Source: Posidonia oceanica (lineage: Eukaryota; Streptophyta; Magnoliopsida; Alismatales; Posidoniaceae). Taken from it: a stretch of DNA of 64,000 nucleotides. A program made the translations under genes and the position numbers. The stretch lies in NCBI GenBank assembly GCA_037176725.1, contig JAZBRS010000049.1, positions 33,844,001-33,908,000 on the forward strand, given 5' to 3'. Shown one piece after another: positions 1 through 10,520 of this stretch (positions within the stretch are counted from its first letter, which is position 1; every line of letters starts with the position of its first letter). Under the pieces are notes generated by a model. That model did not search any database and was not told where the DNA came from. It worked only from the letters and a program-made list of their open reading frames with translations.

Positions 1-2724
1 GTAAGCATCATGGTCCTAAATGTAGATGCGAGCGATAAAACAAAACGGTAGGAAAACCAAACAATGCGAGCGACATGCAAGCAATAAAGTAAAATAGGCA
101 CAGAAAATGGTGTAAAGATGTGGAAAACCATGCCAGGCACGGGAAACAATGCAGAGGGCAGAAAGCAATGCGAAGGGGAGCAGAAAATCATGCAAAGGAG
201 CGGAAAAGCGATGCAAAACAAGGAAAACGAGGTAAAGTGCGCAAAACGAGGCAAAGCGAGGTGCGAAATTAAAACAAAGGGGTGGGTAACATGCATTGGG
301 GTTGCAGCAAGCCAAAGAAGCGATAAAATGCAAGAAATGGCGAACAAAACAAAATCTACGCTTTAAAACGGTTATCAGCCATCTGCAAGCATTGGACGCT
401 GGAAACACCAGCGTCCAACGTTGGACGCTTGGAGAGCCCGCGTCCAACACCCACTACAGACAGACAGCGTGCATATTTTGAAAATCCATGCATTCTAACT
501 ATATGGATGCATAACAAATGCAAATATGCAACTAAATGGATGCTAGACATGCAAATCTAACCTAACAGAAGATTAGAGGAAGAATCAGAACAAGGAGCAT
601 GCCAAAATTAAAGATCCAAGCATGCAGGTTGTTGGACGCCTGTAGGCTGGGCGTCCAATGTTAAACGCCAGAGAGGCTGGCGTCCAACAAGAACAGAAGG
701 CAGAGAGGAGAAAAGATGCATACAAGTGATAGAGGAGAGTTGGGATCATGCATTTGGGTCACTGGGGTTGAGCATGGATCAAGCAAGCAAGCATGGGAGG
801 CAAAAAATAGGCAATCAAACCTCACCTGTGCTGAGTGCCAGGCCAAAGGCACAACCAGGGCATTGGACACGAGCTAGGTCGACGTCCAACGTTGGATCCC
901 AACACCAGCAGCATACAACGCTCTGGGAGGCACAACACACAAAAAGCATGCATATACAAGCAAAATAATTCAAAGAAAATAAATAACAGATGCTACTGAA
1001 GCTAAACATGCATAAGAACATAGGGAATAAGCAAATAAGCAAGATCAGGAAGGCATGCAAGCATTAAACAAACGCATGAGAAGCCAAAACGTTGGACGCT
1101 AGAGCCAGCAGCGTCCAACGTAGGACGCTGAAAGCTCTGGCGTCGAACGACCCAGACCAGCAGACTTACCTGTTCTAAAGGGGGAGCTCAGCTCTAGCCC
1201 ACCTAGATGCATGCAAATACTTTAAAGGCATGTCAGAGCAAACTAAACATCCACAGCAAACATGGCAAGCATTTGATCCAAGAAGACAAGATGAAAAGAA
1301 GCATGCATGAAAGAATAGGCTTTAAACTTGTAAAAGGAAATAGATGGCTTAAAGAAATTCTAGCAAACCTAAGCATGGTTGCCTTAAGGGCCAGGCATCT
1401 CTAACTAGGCATGGATCACAAAATAATACTCAAAACATGCATAGAGCAGGCATGGCAGCAAAGCAAAGCAAGCAGACACGTTGGACGCAGCTCACTCTAG
1501 CGTCCAACACAGGCAGGAGACAAACTGATCATTAAGCATGCAAAAAGCAATCAAACATGCATGGAAGAAGTTTAAAACATGGTATAACATCAGAGAGAAT
1601 TAAAAGGAGGCAAATAGCATATACTTGCAAAGAAGCATGCAAAGGAAAAGCATGGGAAGCACTCAAACAAGGGTGTGGTGCGTCCAACACACTGAACTTC
1701 CTTTTGGATGTGAATCACATCCAAAAGGAGCTAAAATCTTGCAACAAAGGCATAGATACGTACTATCATGCATGCATGACTCTACGGGATAGAGAACTGA
1801 CCTTTGGAAGCTCTGGAACGGTGGCTCCACCAAGTTCACCGGAGTTGCAGGTGTGTGCACGGCAGCGACTTCGGCGAAGTTTCCTGAGCAGCTCGGAGCG
1901 CCGAAGGAGCTTGCAGCTGGTTGCAGACGAAGATGGGAGTCCCTTCTTGCTCTCGAAAGTTGAAGCTCTCTCGTAGGCCTTGCGTGGTGTGTGTGGCAAT
2001 GGCATGAACTTGCTGGTTTTGTGCAAAATGCTGCATGGGTTCTTGTGTTGGCAGAGGTTTGCAGGCCGAATTCAGGCATTGGCAGGTCGTGGCAGGTGCG
2101 GGTGTGAGTGCGAGGTCCATGTGGGATGTCAGAGGAAGGCGTGGGCATTGGTAGGAGGGCGGCGAAGGCAAGGCGGTGGCTGACATGGCCGGTGGAAGGC
2201 AGGCCTATCAGTGAGAGGTGTGAGGGCGGATTTCGGCTGAAATAGAGTAGAGATGGGTAGTAAGTGATGCTTGGAAGGTAGTGGATGGCGTGGAGTGGAG
2301 GAAGGGACGGGTAGTAAGTGTGGGGCGGTGGTGGATTGGACGGGCGGTGAGCTGGAGGGGGCGGAGCAACCGTTACTGTCCTCGAGTCGTTGGACGCCAG
2401 ACTAGAGCACGTCCAACGTTGGACGCCAGACTAGAGCACGTCCAACGTTGGACGCTAGCACAGGCCGCGTCCAATGTTGGACGCTGCCTATTCCAACGTC
2501 CAACACACTCAGGTGGCATAAGCTGCAAATAGGCTTAAGTTTGGGCCTAGAAGTGTTGTAGAAATTGCAGGAAGGCTTGGTAAAGGCTTCTAGGGTTTAG
2601 GTGAGGTTTTGGGTTTGGAAATGGGCTAGAAAATGAGTTAGAAAAGGGAATGCCAATCCAGAGACCACACGAGCCTGCAAAAGAGAACAAACAACTTCCA
2701 GGCTGTCAGAATGGGCTGTCTACA
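1..2724 (-). repeat. E1 3' LTR, truncated by window start
   Basis: Positions 1-2724 are nearly identical to the part of 47458-50675 beginning near 47908. The inner edge is TGTAGACAGCCC on the minus strand, next to the polypurine tract at 2725. The LTR contains many pairs of TTGGACGC and GCGTCCAA that form short hairpins (for example 392-418, 1481-1507, 2390-2500). It differs from the other LTR by scattered transitions, an 11-nt loop replacement at 1489-1499 and the absence of one hairpin unit present near 49583-49637. Small open frames inside it are not shared with coding genes. Confidence 0.92.
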
Positions 2725-2790
2725 GATGCCCCTCCTTGTGCGAGGTCAAGCAGAGCGAGACCACTGCTCAGGGTAGACAAGACACCCTAC
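2725..2790 (-). other. E1 polypurine tract and pre-LTR hairpin
   Basis: On the minus strand the sequence directly before the 3' LTR is AAGGAGGGGCATC followed by TGTAGACA, the expected place and make-up of a plus-strand primer. About 45 nt farther inside (near 2770-2785) lies GTAGACAAGACACCC on the plus strand, an inverted copy of the LTR end. The tract therefore sits in the loop of a possible hairpin. The same layout occurs in E2 at 19875-19956. Confidence 0.75.
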
Positions 2791-3229
2791 CTGACACCGG
2801 CGAGAGCGCAAAACACTGTAGGCGCGGGTCATTCGTCCCGTGGATGCACCGAAAGACATGGCCCAAAGCCACAATGCAGATGTAGATGCGAATGCGGATG
2901 CTGATGCCATGCGTGCAATGTGATGTGTGCTGATGCAGGAGTTAGTGTAGAGGTTATGTTTGATGTTAGTGCAGATGTAATGCATGCTGATGCAGTTATT
3001 TACCATGCGATGCTGTTAGTGCAAGGATGCGATGCTGATGCAGAAGAGATGCAAGTAAAGCTGTATTGCAATGCGTGAGTTCGGGGGTTAGTCCGTCCTC
3101 ACAGGAGAAATGCTTGACAAGGCTGACGGGCTTGGCATCTGAGCAGTTAGGGCTGCTAGCCCAGAAAGCAGAGGGGGAGACAATTGGACGGCTATCGACT
3201 GAGCAGTTGGGGCTGCCAGCCCGCAGGGG
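2791..3229 (-). other. E1 3' UTR, LTR-proximal spacer
   Basis: This non-coding spacer lies between the polypurine tract and the hairpin array. It is rich in the plus-strand words gatgc and tgatgc (2880-3060), which also occur in the matching spacer of E2 (20040-20200). Two copies of a GAGCAGTTNGGGNTGCNAGCCC block start near 3139 and 3199; the block recurs at 5178 and throughout the 428-bp repeats of E2. No coding signal is seen. Confidence 0.7.
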
Positions 3230-5045
3230 AAACAAGAGTAGCTTGTCCTCGCCTGAGGAGACAAGCAAGAAAAGAAAGGGGGTTGGCAAGCGTGGGCATC
3301 GTCCGCACGAAACGAGGCCACGCAAGGGCTGATCCTCGCACGAGGATACAGGGCAGGACTCCGAGCATACGGGGTCTAAGAAGAGCTTGTCCTCGCCCAA
3401 GGAGCAAGCAAGAAAAGAAAGGAGGTTGGCAAGCACAGGCATCGTCCGCACGGAGCGAGGCCACGCAAGGGCTGATCCTCGTAAGAGGATACAAGGCAGG
3501 ACTCCGAGCATACGGGGTCCGAGAAGAGCTTGTCCTCGCCCGAGGAAGCAAGCGGGAGATTCCACGCGGACGGAATCAAAAGGGGGGCTTGTCCTCGCCC
3601 GAGGAAACAAGCAGCAGTCTGACCCGAGCCCCGAGGGTTAGACAGGGGGCTTGTCCCCGGCTAGGGAAACGAGCAGGAGGGAAAGAAGAAAGAAGCTTGT
3701 CCTCACCCAAGGAAGCAAGCGCGCGGGACCCCGTCCGCACAGAGGGAAGTCACGCAGAAAAGGAAAAAGGCTTATCCTCGCATGAGGACAAGCTGGAGAG
3801 GCAGAAGAAAGAAGCTTGTCCCCGCCTAGGGAAGCAAGCACGCGGGACCCTGTCCGCACGGAGAGAAGTCACGTAGAAAAGGAAAAAGGCTTATCCTCGC
3901 ACGAGGACAAGCAGGAGAGGCAGAAGAAAGAAGCTTGTCCCCACCTGGGGAAGCAAGCGCGCGGGACCCCGTCCGCATGGAGCGGAGCCACGCAAAATGG
4001 AAAAAGGCTTGTCCTCGCACGAGGACAAGCAAGAAAGACAAAAGACTTATCCTCGCATGAGGATAAGCAGGAAGGGAAAGGGGGAGGGCAAGCGTGGGCA
4101 TCGTCCGCACGGAGTGAAGCCACGCAAGGACTGATCCTTGCATGAGGATACAGGGCAGGACACCGAGCATACGGAGTCCAAGAAGAGCTTGTCCTCGCTC
4201 GAGGAGCATGCAGGGGGTGCGCATACGCTTATCCTTGGCCGAGGAGTAAGCGGGCCTGATCCTTGCCCGAGGAATAGGAAAACTCCATCCGCGTGGAGCT
4301 GCGCAAAGCTTGTCCTCGCCCGAGGAAGCAAGCAAAAAGGAAAAAAGGGCTTGTCCTCGCCCGAGGAAGTAAGCAGGAGGGACAGAAGAAAGAAGCTTGT
4401 CCTCGCCCAAGGAAGCAAGCGCGCGGGACCCCATCCGCACGGAGGGAAGTCACGCAGAAAAGGAAAAAGGCTTATCCTCGCACGAGGACAAGCAGGAGAG
4501 GCAGAGGAAAGAAGCTTGTCCCCACCCAGGGAAGCAAGCACACGGGACCCCGTCTACACGGAGGGAAGTCACGTAGAAAAGGAAAAAGGGCTTGTCCTCG
4601 CACGAGGAATAAGCAGGAGGGGCAAAAGAAAGAAGCTTGCCCCTGCCCGGGGAAGTAAGCGCGTGGGACCCCGTCCGCACGGAGGGAAGTCACGCAGAAA
4701 AGGAAAAAGAGCTTGTCCTCGCACTAGGAACAAGCAGGAGGGGCAGAAGAAAGAAGCTTGTCCCCTCCTAGGGAAGCAAGCACGCGGGACCCCGTCCGCA
4801 CGGAGGGAAGTCACGCAGAAAAGGAAAAAGAGCTTGTCCTCGCATGAGGACAAGCAAGAAAGACAAAAGACTTATCCTCGCATGAGGATAAGCAGGAAGA
4901 GAAAGGGGGCAGGCAAGCATGGACATCGTCCGCACGGAGCGAAGCCACGCAAGGGCTGATCCTCGCATGAGGATACAGGGCAGGACACCGAGCATACGGA
5001 GTCCGAGAAGAGCTTGTCCTCGCCTGAGGAGCAAGCAGGGAAGGA
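3230..5045 (-). repeat. E1 3' UTR tandem hairpin array
   Basis: About 30 short hairpins follow one another here. The core unit on the plus strand is CTTGTCCTCG-CA-CGAGGACAAG or a variant such as CTTATCCTC-GCAT-GAGGATAAG, CTTGTCCCC...GGGG and CTGATCCTCG...CGAGGATACAG. Substitutions in one arm are usually matched in the other. Around 3720-4860 the hairpins form a higher-order unit of roughly 120 bp that includes a GGGACCCCGTCCGCACGG block and an A-rich block. Tandem repeats in the 3' UTR are known for Tat/Ogre elements and can seed satellites. The many overlapping frames here are by-products of the repeats. Confidence 0.88.
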
Positions 5046-5789
5046 AAAAAGGGAAAGCGATACCAGAGAGCAGCCTAAAAAGATGCCCCTGTATCAAGGA
5101 TGATACCAGGGGACAGTCGAGGCGCCCTTAGTACCAAAAGAAAGAAAAAAGCGGACAAAACTAACGCGTTTGCCAAGCGAGCAGTTAGGGGTGCCAGCCC
5201 AGAGCAAACTGGGCAAGTGGTAGCGGCGATGCATGGATCAGCAGGGTTCTTTGAGTGCATGTTGACTGCAGAGGGTTCTACTACAACTCTCCTGCCGAGG
5301 TTGCTGATTGCATGATGCTTGCAGGGGGAACTGTTCTGAGACTTTTTGCGGGGTTGCTTCAGGTTGTCTGCATGGGTTAGTGCTCTGAGGTGCTTGATGC
5401 AGGTCCTGTAACATCTTGATAGGAATAGATATGCACATAGGCAAGGCATGCAACACAAACAAATGGCGTGAAACGTCTTTGTATTGAGTGAATCTCTAGT
5501 TACATGCCTCTGATAGGCCAAAAGATACAGCATGATTCAAGCAAAAAGCTATACAAGCAGATAGCTGCATAAACGCTTAGTTGTGCCGGGCCTTCTTTGT
5601 TGGACGGGAGTCAAAAAATTGAGGGGCGGCAGGAGGAATCTCACTGAGGGGCCAGAGTTCCTGCACCTCGGAGACGTACTCAGAAGTACATCCCGAACCC
5701 TTCACAGCTGCAATATCAGTGGATTTTACCCCGTGCCGCATCAGGTTTGCTAGCACTGTTGTAGATGCTGTTGTGCTAAAGGGGTATGG
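5046..5789 (-). other. E1 3' UTR, ORF-proximal part with conserved hairpin
   Basis: This is non-coding sequence between the array and the DUF7745-like stop. At 5086-5112 the plus strand reads CCCCTGTATCA, a short loop, then TGATACCAGGGG, a hairpin that recurs four times in the 3' UTR of E2. A GAGCAGTTAGGGGTGCCAGCCC block lies near 5178. The remainder (5240-5789) shows no repeat or coding signal beyond the last codons of the 3' ORF family, which are partly recognisable at 5580-5790 but out of frame with the main ORF. Confidence 0.65.
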
Positions 5790-6779
5790 CTACATGAGTC
5801 TGGGCGCGGTGCTATCAATGAATGCGCCTTGCCGGTAGCCAAACTGCCGCATAACCCGGATAGGGTGGTACTCCACACCCCTGGTGAATCCTGGCAGTAC
5901 TATGAGCCGCGTATCGCGAGCATCAAAGAACACAGTGAAGGGCTCTACTGTAGATGGGATGATTCGCCAAGTTACTGCATCATCTGTCAGCTCAGATAGT
6001 TTCTGATACTCTTCCGGCACGGTCTTTATAGTTCTTGCATGACCACTACTGCAGTATGTTTCAATAGCATGCCTCTGAGGGCGCAGGAGGTCCATCTCCA
6101 GGTGTGCAGCTAGCCAGATCTGCACAAGCACTCCGTAGCCGTGGAACTGACGGCAGCGGTGCACAACACGGTCCAGCCTGCGGTACGTTTCTACGAGGAC
6201 GACTAGTGCCAGGTCAATGTGTGGGGTCACCACTGCAAGTGCAATCTCAGCAATCTCGATTGCAACCGTCATCCTGCCATGCGTGAAGATCAGCTCGCCT
6301 AGGAAGCGGACGACGAATCCCTGAAGCCACAGCTTGTCTCCAAGTTCAGCACGCTTCTCCATAACAGCATCAAAGTACTCTAGGCGGAGCAGGGGCGTGG
6401 GCCCGCTGGTGCAGATAAGTTTTTGCTGGACGCGCCTAACAGAGAGTCCAGTCAGTTGGCTCAGGACCGCAGTATATCCATCGTGCCTCATAAAGATTGG
6501 GGGTCCCATAATTGCAGAGAAGCCGCAGATCCGGTGCACCTTCTCAAGCGTGGGAGTCAGCACCGTCCTGCCGAAGCTGAAGACGTGATGTGTTGGCTTC
6601 CAAAATCTTGCTGCAGCGCATAGGAGGTGCCGGCTCACTTCAACAACTACTGTTTTCAGAAGCTTAGAGGGAATCCCCCAAGTGCGCAGCCTCTCGCGAT
6701 CAGCTTTAGTGAGTTTGCCAACCCACTCTCGCAAGGTATCTGAACAGTGCATGCGAGTGACCAAAGTCAGGTAGCCCAT
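5790..6779 (-). CDS. E1 DUF7745-like 3' ORF (accessory protein)
   Basis: This 329-codon ORF starts at an ATG at 6777-6779, matched by the ATG at 25402-25404 in E2; an in-frame TGA lies just upstream here, which fixes the start. The protein is soluble-looking, with no signal peptide or membrane segment. The N-terminal block SRHLLCAAARFWKPTHHVF, then FGRTVLTPTLEKVHRICGF, matches my recollection of plant DUF7745 proteins (an FW..SHH.F.FG...L.PT.EE pattern), which resemble the plant mobile domain. A conserved middle block carries EIALAVVTPHIDLALVVLVET. Compared with E2 it ends about 70 codons early, near the SIDSTAPRLM equivalent, so the C-terminus is lost or frameshifted. Its role is unknown. 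It lies after integrase in element order, where Tat-lineage elements may carry extra ORFs. Confidence 0.78.
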   Translation of the reverse strand: MGYLTLVTRMHCSDTLREWVGKLTKADRERLRTWGIPSKLLKTVVVEVSRHLLCAAARFWKPTHHVFSFGRTVLTPTLEKVHRICGFSAIMGPPIFMRHDGYTAVLSQLTGLSVRRVQQKLICTSGPTPLLRLEYFDAVMEKRAELGDKLWLQGFVVRFLGELIFTHGRMTVAIEIAEIALAVVTPHIDLALVVLVETYRRLDRVVHRCRQFHGYGVLVQIWLAAHLEMDLLRPQRHAIETYCSSGHARTIKTVPEEYQKLSELTDDAVTWRIIPSTVEPFTVFFDARDTRLIVLPGFTRGVEYHPIRVMRQFGYRQGAFIDSTAPRLM

Positions 6780-8288
6780 TGCGCAGGAGTGTGAGTGCAG
6801 GCCGCTGGTGCAGAAAGCTCAGGGTACCTGTAATCAGAGTTGCAGTTCATCAGTTCAGGTATAAGCATACGACACTTGGCAGGTAAAGGGCATTATTTCA
6901 AAATTAACACAGCAGTTGTATCAAGCTCAGCAGATAGCATTCAGAGTGCAGATATAAAGCATATTTAGACTAGGGGCAGCTCTACTAGGGCAAGTGGTTG
7001 GTCGGAGCTCTGGACCAGTGTAGCTGGGAGGCGGTCGGCGCATGCCGGATAGAAGTACTGCCTCAACGCCGGGCCAAGTTTCGTAGAGCAGGGAGATAGA
7101 AGAAAAAGGAAGGACTTATGCTATGCATGCATGCAGGGTTTATGCTGAGTATGCGGAGAGATGTGCATGACTTGGAATAGATGCTATGGATGGGTGCAAT
7201 GACTTATCTTATATGTTGTAGCCCTCAGCATAAGGAGTGCTTGGTGCCTGCTGTAGAGGAAGAGAGGAGTCCCTGACTCACTGGACTCTACTCAAGCTCT
7301 TAACTTGTTGGTGGCACTCAGGAGGGGGTTATTTGCAGTGCGGGGGTGGTAGGTGGTGAGGACGGGCTCCAGACCAAACTCCCAAGGATCTACACCTACT
7401 CTTTTGCATCGTTTTGGCTCCCTCATAGGCATGTAGGTTTCCTCTATCCCTAACTTGGAGGCAGTAGGCACCTAGCTGGAGTTGGGGAGCTGCTTGCTAG
7501 GCCTTGCTAAGTTTTAAAGGCTTCGCAGGGTTTGCAGATTCCCCAGGCACAAACTGTTCATCTCTAAGGCAGGTAAGGGATGGGATTGCGCTGCTTGCTT
7601 TTTTTCTTTTTGGAGTTGCTTTTTTGCTTCTTTTCTTTTTGCTTTCTCTTTTTTTGCTTTTTGCTTTGCTTTTTCTTTTCTTCTTTTTTTTTGCAAGCTT
7701 CCGCTATCCCAGGCTTAGAGGTAATGGGCGCTGGGGTTTTGAAGTGGATTCGGGGCTCCCAGGTGCTAAGTGATGAACTACCTCTGAAGTAGTTCGGAGG
7801 GCAGGATTATGCTACACGCCTCTATCTCTAGGGCCTGCTTCTGCCTTCGCCTTCTGTTGCTTTTTCTTCTATGCCCAAGCTCAGACATATTCTTTTACGC
7901 TCACATTTGCTCACGCCCTAGCATTTTATCTCCCTCGGGAGGTCCAAGTCCTAAGGGGTTTGTTTGTTTCGCCTGTTTTCATTTGAAAGGTGGCTCCCTC
8001 ACTAGCTAAGACGCCTAAGTAGTGTCAGGTGAGGTAGGGTAGACTCCTTCCAAAGCAGGCAGCACGTCCGATTTCATCATCGGGCCAAATGCAATGCGTG
8101 GTTTTTGCAGGAATTTTTTTTTTTTTTGATTTTTGCTGGAGGTATGCAGGAAGAGACAGAGAATGCAAGGCTATATGCAGAGAATGCGAGAATGCAAGGG
8201 ACGAGATCGGGATGCAGGGAGAATGTACAAGGAAGAGAAGATGCAAAGGGTAGGATGAAAGGAAATGCTCTGCAAGGTTGGGGCCAGG
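6780..8288 (-). other. E1 spacer between integrase and 3' ORF, with purine-rich tract
   Basis: This stretch separates integrase from the 3' ORF. At 7585-7695 the plus strand is almost pure T/C, so the element RNA carries a purine-rich tract of about 110 nt. E2 has a comparable tract in the same place (26220-26360), with shared flanks such as GCTATCCC. A shorter T-run is at 8107-8119. No intact reading frame is supported. The spacer probably carries the signals for expressing the 3' ORF, but none is proven. Confidence 0.6.
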
Positions 8289-10520
8289 CTATTGATAGTA
8301 TTTCTTGAGGTAGCATGCATTGATCGGCTCTGACTGCCCAGTCTGATCCATGTCCTCAAGAATCGCTGCGCCGCTTGAGAATGCCTGCTTGACCACAAAG
8401 GGGCCACGCCAGTTGGGTCGGAATTTGTCTCGACCGTCTGGCAAGTGGATGGCTCGCAGAACAAGGTCTCCTGGCTGGAAGCTCCTGGGTTGCACCTTCT
8501 TTAGGTATGCCCTTGCCATCCGCTTCTGGTAGCAACGTGCATTATGCATTGCTTGCAATCTGCGCTCGTCAATCAGGTTAAGCTGGGCACAGCGGTCCTC
8601 GACCCATTCTGCCTTTTCCAGCTCCGCTTCTCGTAGGATTCGCAGTGAAGGGATCTCCACTTCGACAGGCAGCACTGCTTCCATGCCATATGCCAGCGAA
8701 TAAGGGGTAGCTCTTGTAGAGGTCCGCACTGATCTTCTGTACGCCCAGAGTGCATACGGGAGCTTATCGTGCCAGTCTCTGTGGGTTTCTGCCATCTTCT
8801 TCATTATCTTCACAATGTTTTTGTTGGCAGACTCCACTGCTCCATTCATCTGCGGCTGATAGGGTGAGGATCTATGATGCTTGATCTGATGCTTCTACAG
8901 GTATTCCTCGATCGTTTTTGCAATAAAATTCAGGCCATTGTCAGAGATGACTGCATGCGGGACCTCATATCGGGTGACGATGTTACTTCTGATAAACTTT
9001 TCTGTCACCGCAGCTGTGACTGCCTTGTAGGAGGCTGCTTCCACTCACTTAGTGAAATAATATATCGCTACCAGGATGAAGCGATGACCATTCGATGCTG
9101 CAGGGTGTATGGCGCCAATGACATCCATCCCCCAGGTGGAGAAGGGCCACAGCGAGGACATGCTGTGCAATTCCTAGGGGGGTACGTGCATAAGATTACC
9201 ATGGATCTGGCAGTTGTGGCATCTACGCACAAACTGGCAGCAATCTGCCTCCATGGTTGACCAGAAGTAGCCTTGCAACATTATCTTCTTGGCCAGCAGC
9301 ACTCCATTCATATGCGGACCACAAGTCCCTGCATGGACTTGGAGCATAAGCGTGTCGGCCTCTGACTTGCTTAAGCAGCGCAGGAGCATCTGGCTGTATG
9401 ACCTTCTGTATAGCTACCCTGCCCCTAACACATACTTTGATGCCATACGCGCCAAAGTTCTTCTATCTGCCACTAAGGTGCCAGGCAGGTGGCTGCCAGA
9501 CTCAAGGAATGCTTTGATATCACAGTACCAAGGCTGCTCTTCTGCTAAATCTGCCTCTTCTATGCTCATGCAATGCGCAGGCTGCTCCATGCACGTAACT
9601 GATACATCTACTGCTTGATCCTCAGGTATACTGAGCTAGGATGCCAAGGTTGCCAACGCATCTGCATATGCGTTCCTTGCTCTGTTCATATACGAGAAGC
9701 GGACGCTTGCAAATTGCTCTATCAGCTTCAGTAGGTGTTTGTGATATGGCACTAACTTTGGATCTTTTGTTCTCCAATTGCTATTCACTTAGGAAATCAC
9801 CAGCATGGCATCGCCGTGCACATGCAGCTTCTGTGCCTCGTGCTCGAGCGCAACCTTCAACCCTAGAATGCATGCTTCATATTCTGCTTCGTTATTAGTG
9901 CATTTGAAGGTCAGCTTCCTTGCAAAGGGGATTATCTGCCCCTGCGGTGTGGTCAGCACCGCGCCTATGCCTCGGCCCTTCTTGTTGACAGCGCCATCAA
10001 AGTAGAGCTGCCAATGCTCTAAGTCTTCAGAGTCCTCCTCAGCGTCTTGCATTGCAAATAGGATGTCCTCATCCGGGAACTACGTCTGGAGAGGTTGGTA
10101 TTCAGGCAAAGGAAAGTCTGCAAGGTGATCTGCCATGGCTTGGCCCTTCATGGCGCGCTGCGTGACAAAGGTGATGTCGTACTGAGACAACAACACTTGC
10201 CACTTGACGCATCTGCCTACCATTGCTGGCTTTTGGAAGAGGAACTTGATGGGGTCATGTTGGCATAAGAGTTGGACTGGGTACACCATCATGTAGTGCC
10301 TCAGCTTCTATGCAGCCCAGAAAAGGGATAAGCAGGTCTTCTCCATTGTGCTATACCTGGCTTCACAGTCATTGAATTTCTTGCTCAGGTAATAAATTGT
10401 GTGCTCCTTTCTACCAGATTCATCGTACTGGCCCAAGACGGTGCCCATGGAATGCTGGGTGGTAGAGAGGTAGAGAAGCAGAGGTCTCCTAGGCGTGGGA
10501 GGGACCAACACAGGAGGCTT
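8289..10520 (-). pseudogene. pol: E1 RNase H-archaeal RNase H-integrase, disrupted
   Basis: Pieces match E2's intact segment 26935-29037 in the same order. Gypsy RNase H is at about 10308-10511 (LLLYLSTTQHSMGTVLG, then YYLSKKFNDCEARYSTMEK). A connector is at 10080-10292. Archaeal-type RNase H is at 9789-10052 (LYFDGAVNKKGRGIGAV, NNEAEYEACILGLK, HGDAMLVIS). The integrase zinc-binding region is at 9174-9389 (HAGTCGPHMNG, CHNCQIHG). The C-terminal integrase at 8289-8849 keeps the third catalytic acid in AVESANK, the NWRGPFVV module and the terminal YLKKYYQ. Stops and frameshifts separate the pieces, and the core with the first two catalytic aspartates lies in the broken part (8850-9170). No chromodomain is present. 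It is non-functional. Confidence 0.9.

Noticed and set aside
3192..4959. Many overlapping frames of 100-270 codons on both strands
   Set aside because: They lie on the E1 hairpin array; the repeat is free of stops in several frames at once and shows no coding bias.
7504..7792. A membrane protein (Phe/Leu-rich frame)
   Set aside because: The frame reads the pyrimidine run of the integrase-3' ORF spacer on the opposite strand; composition alone creates the hydrophobic run.
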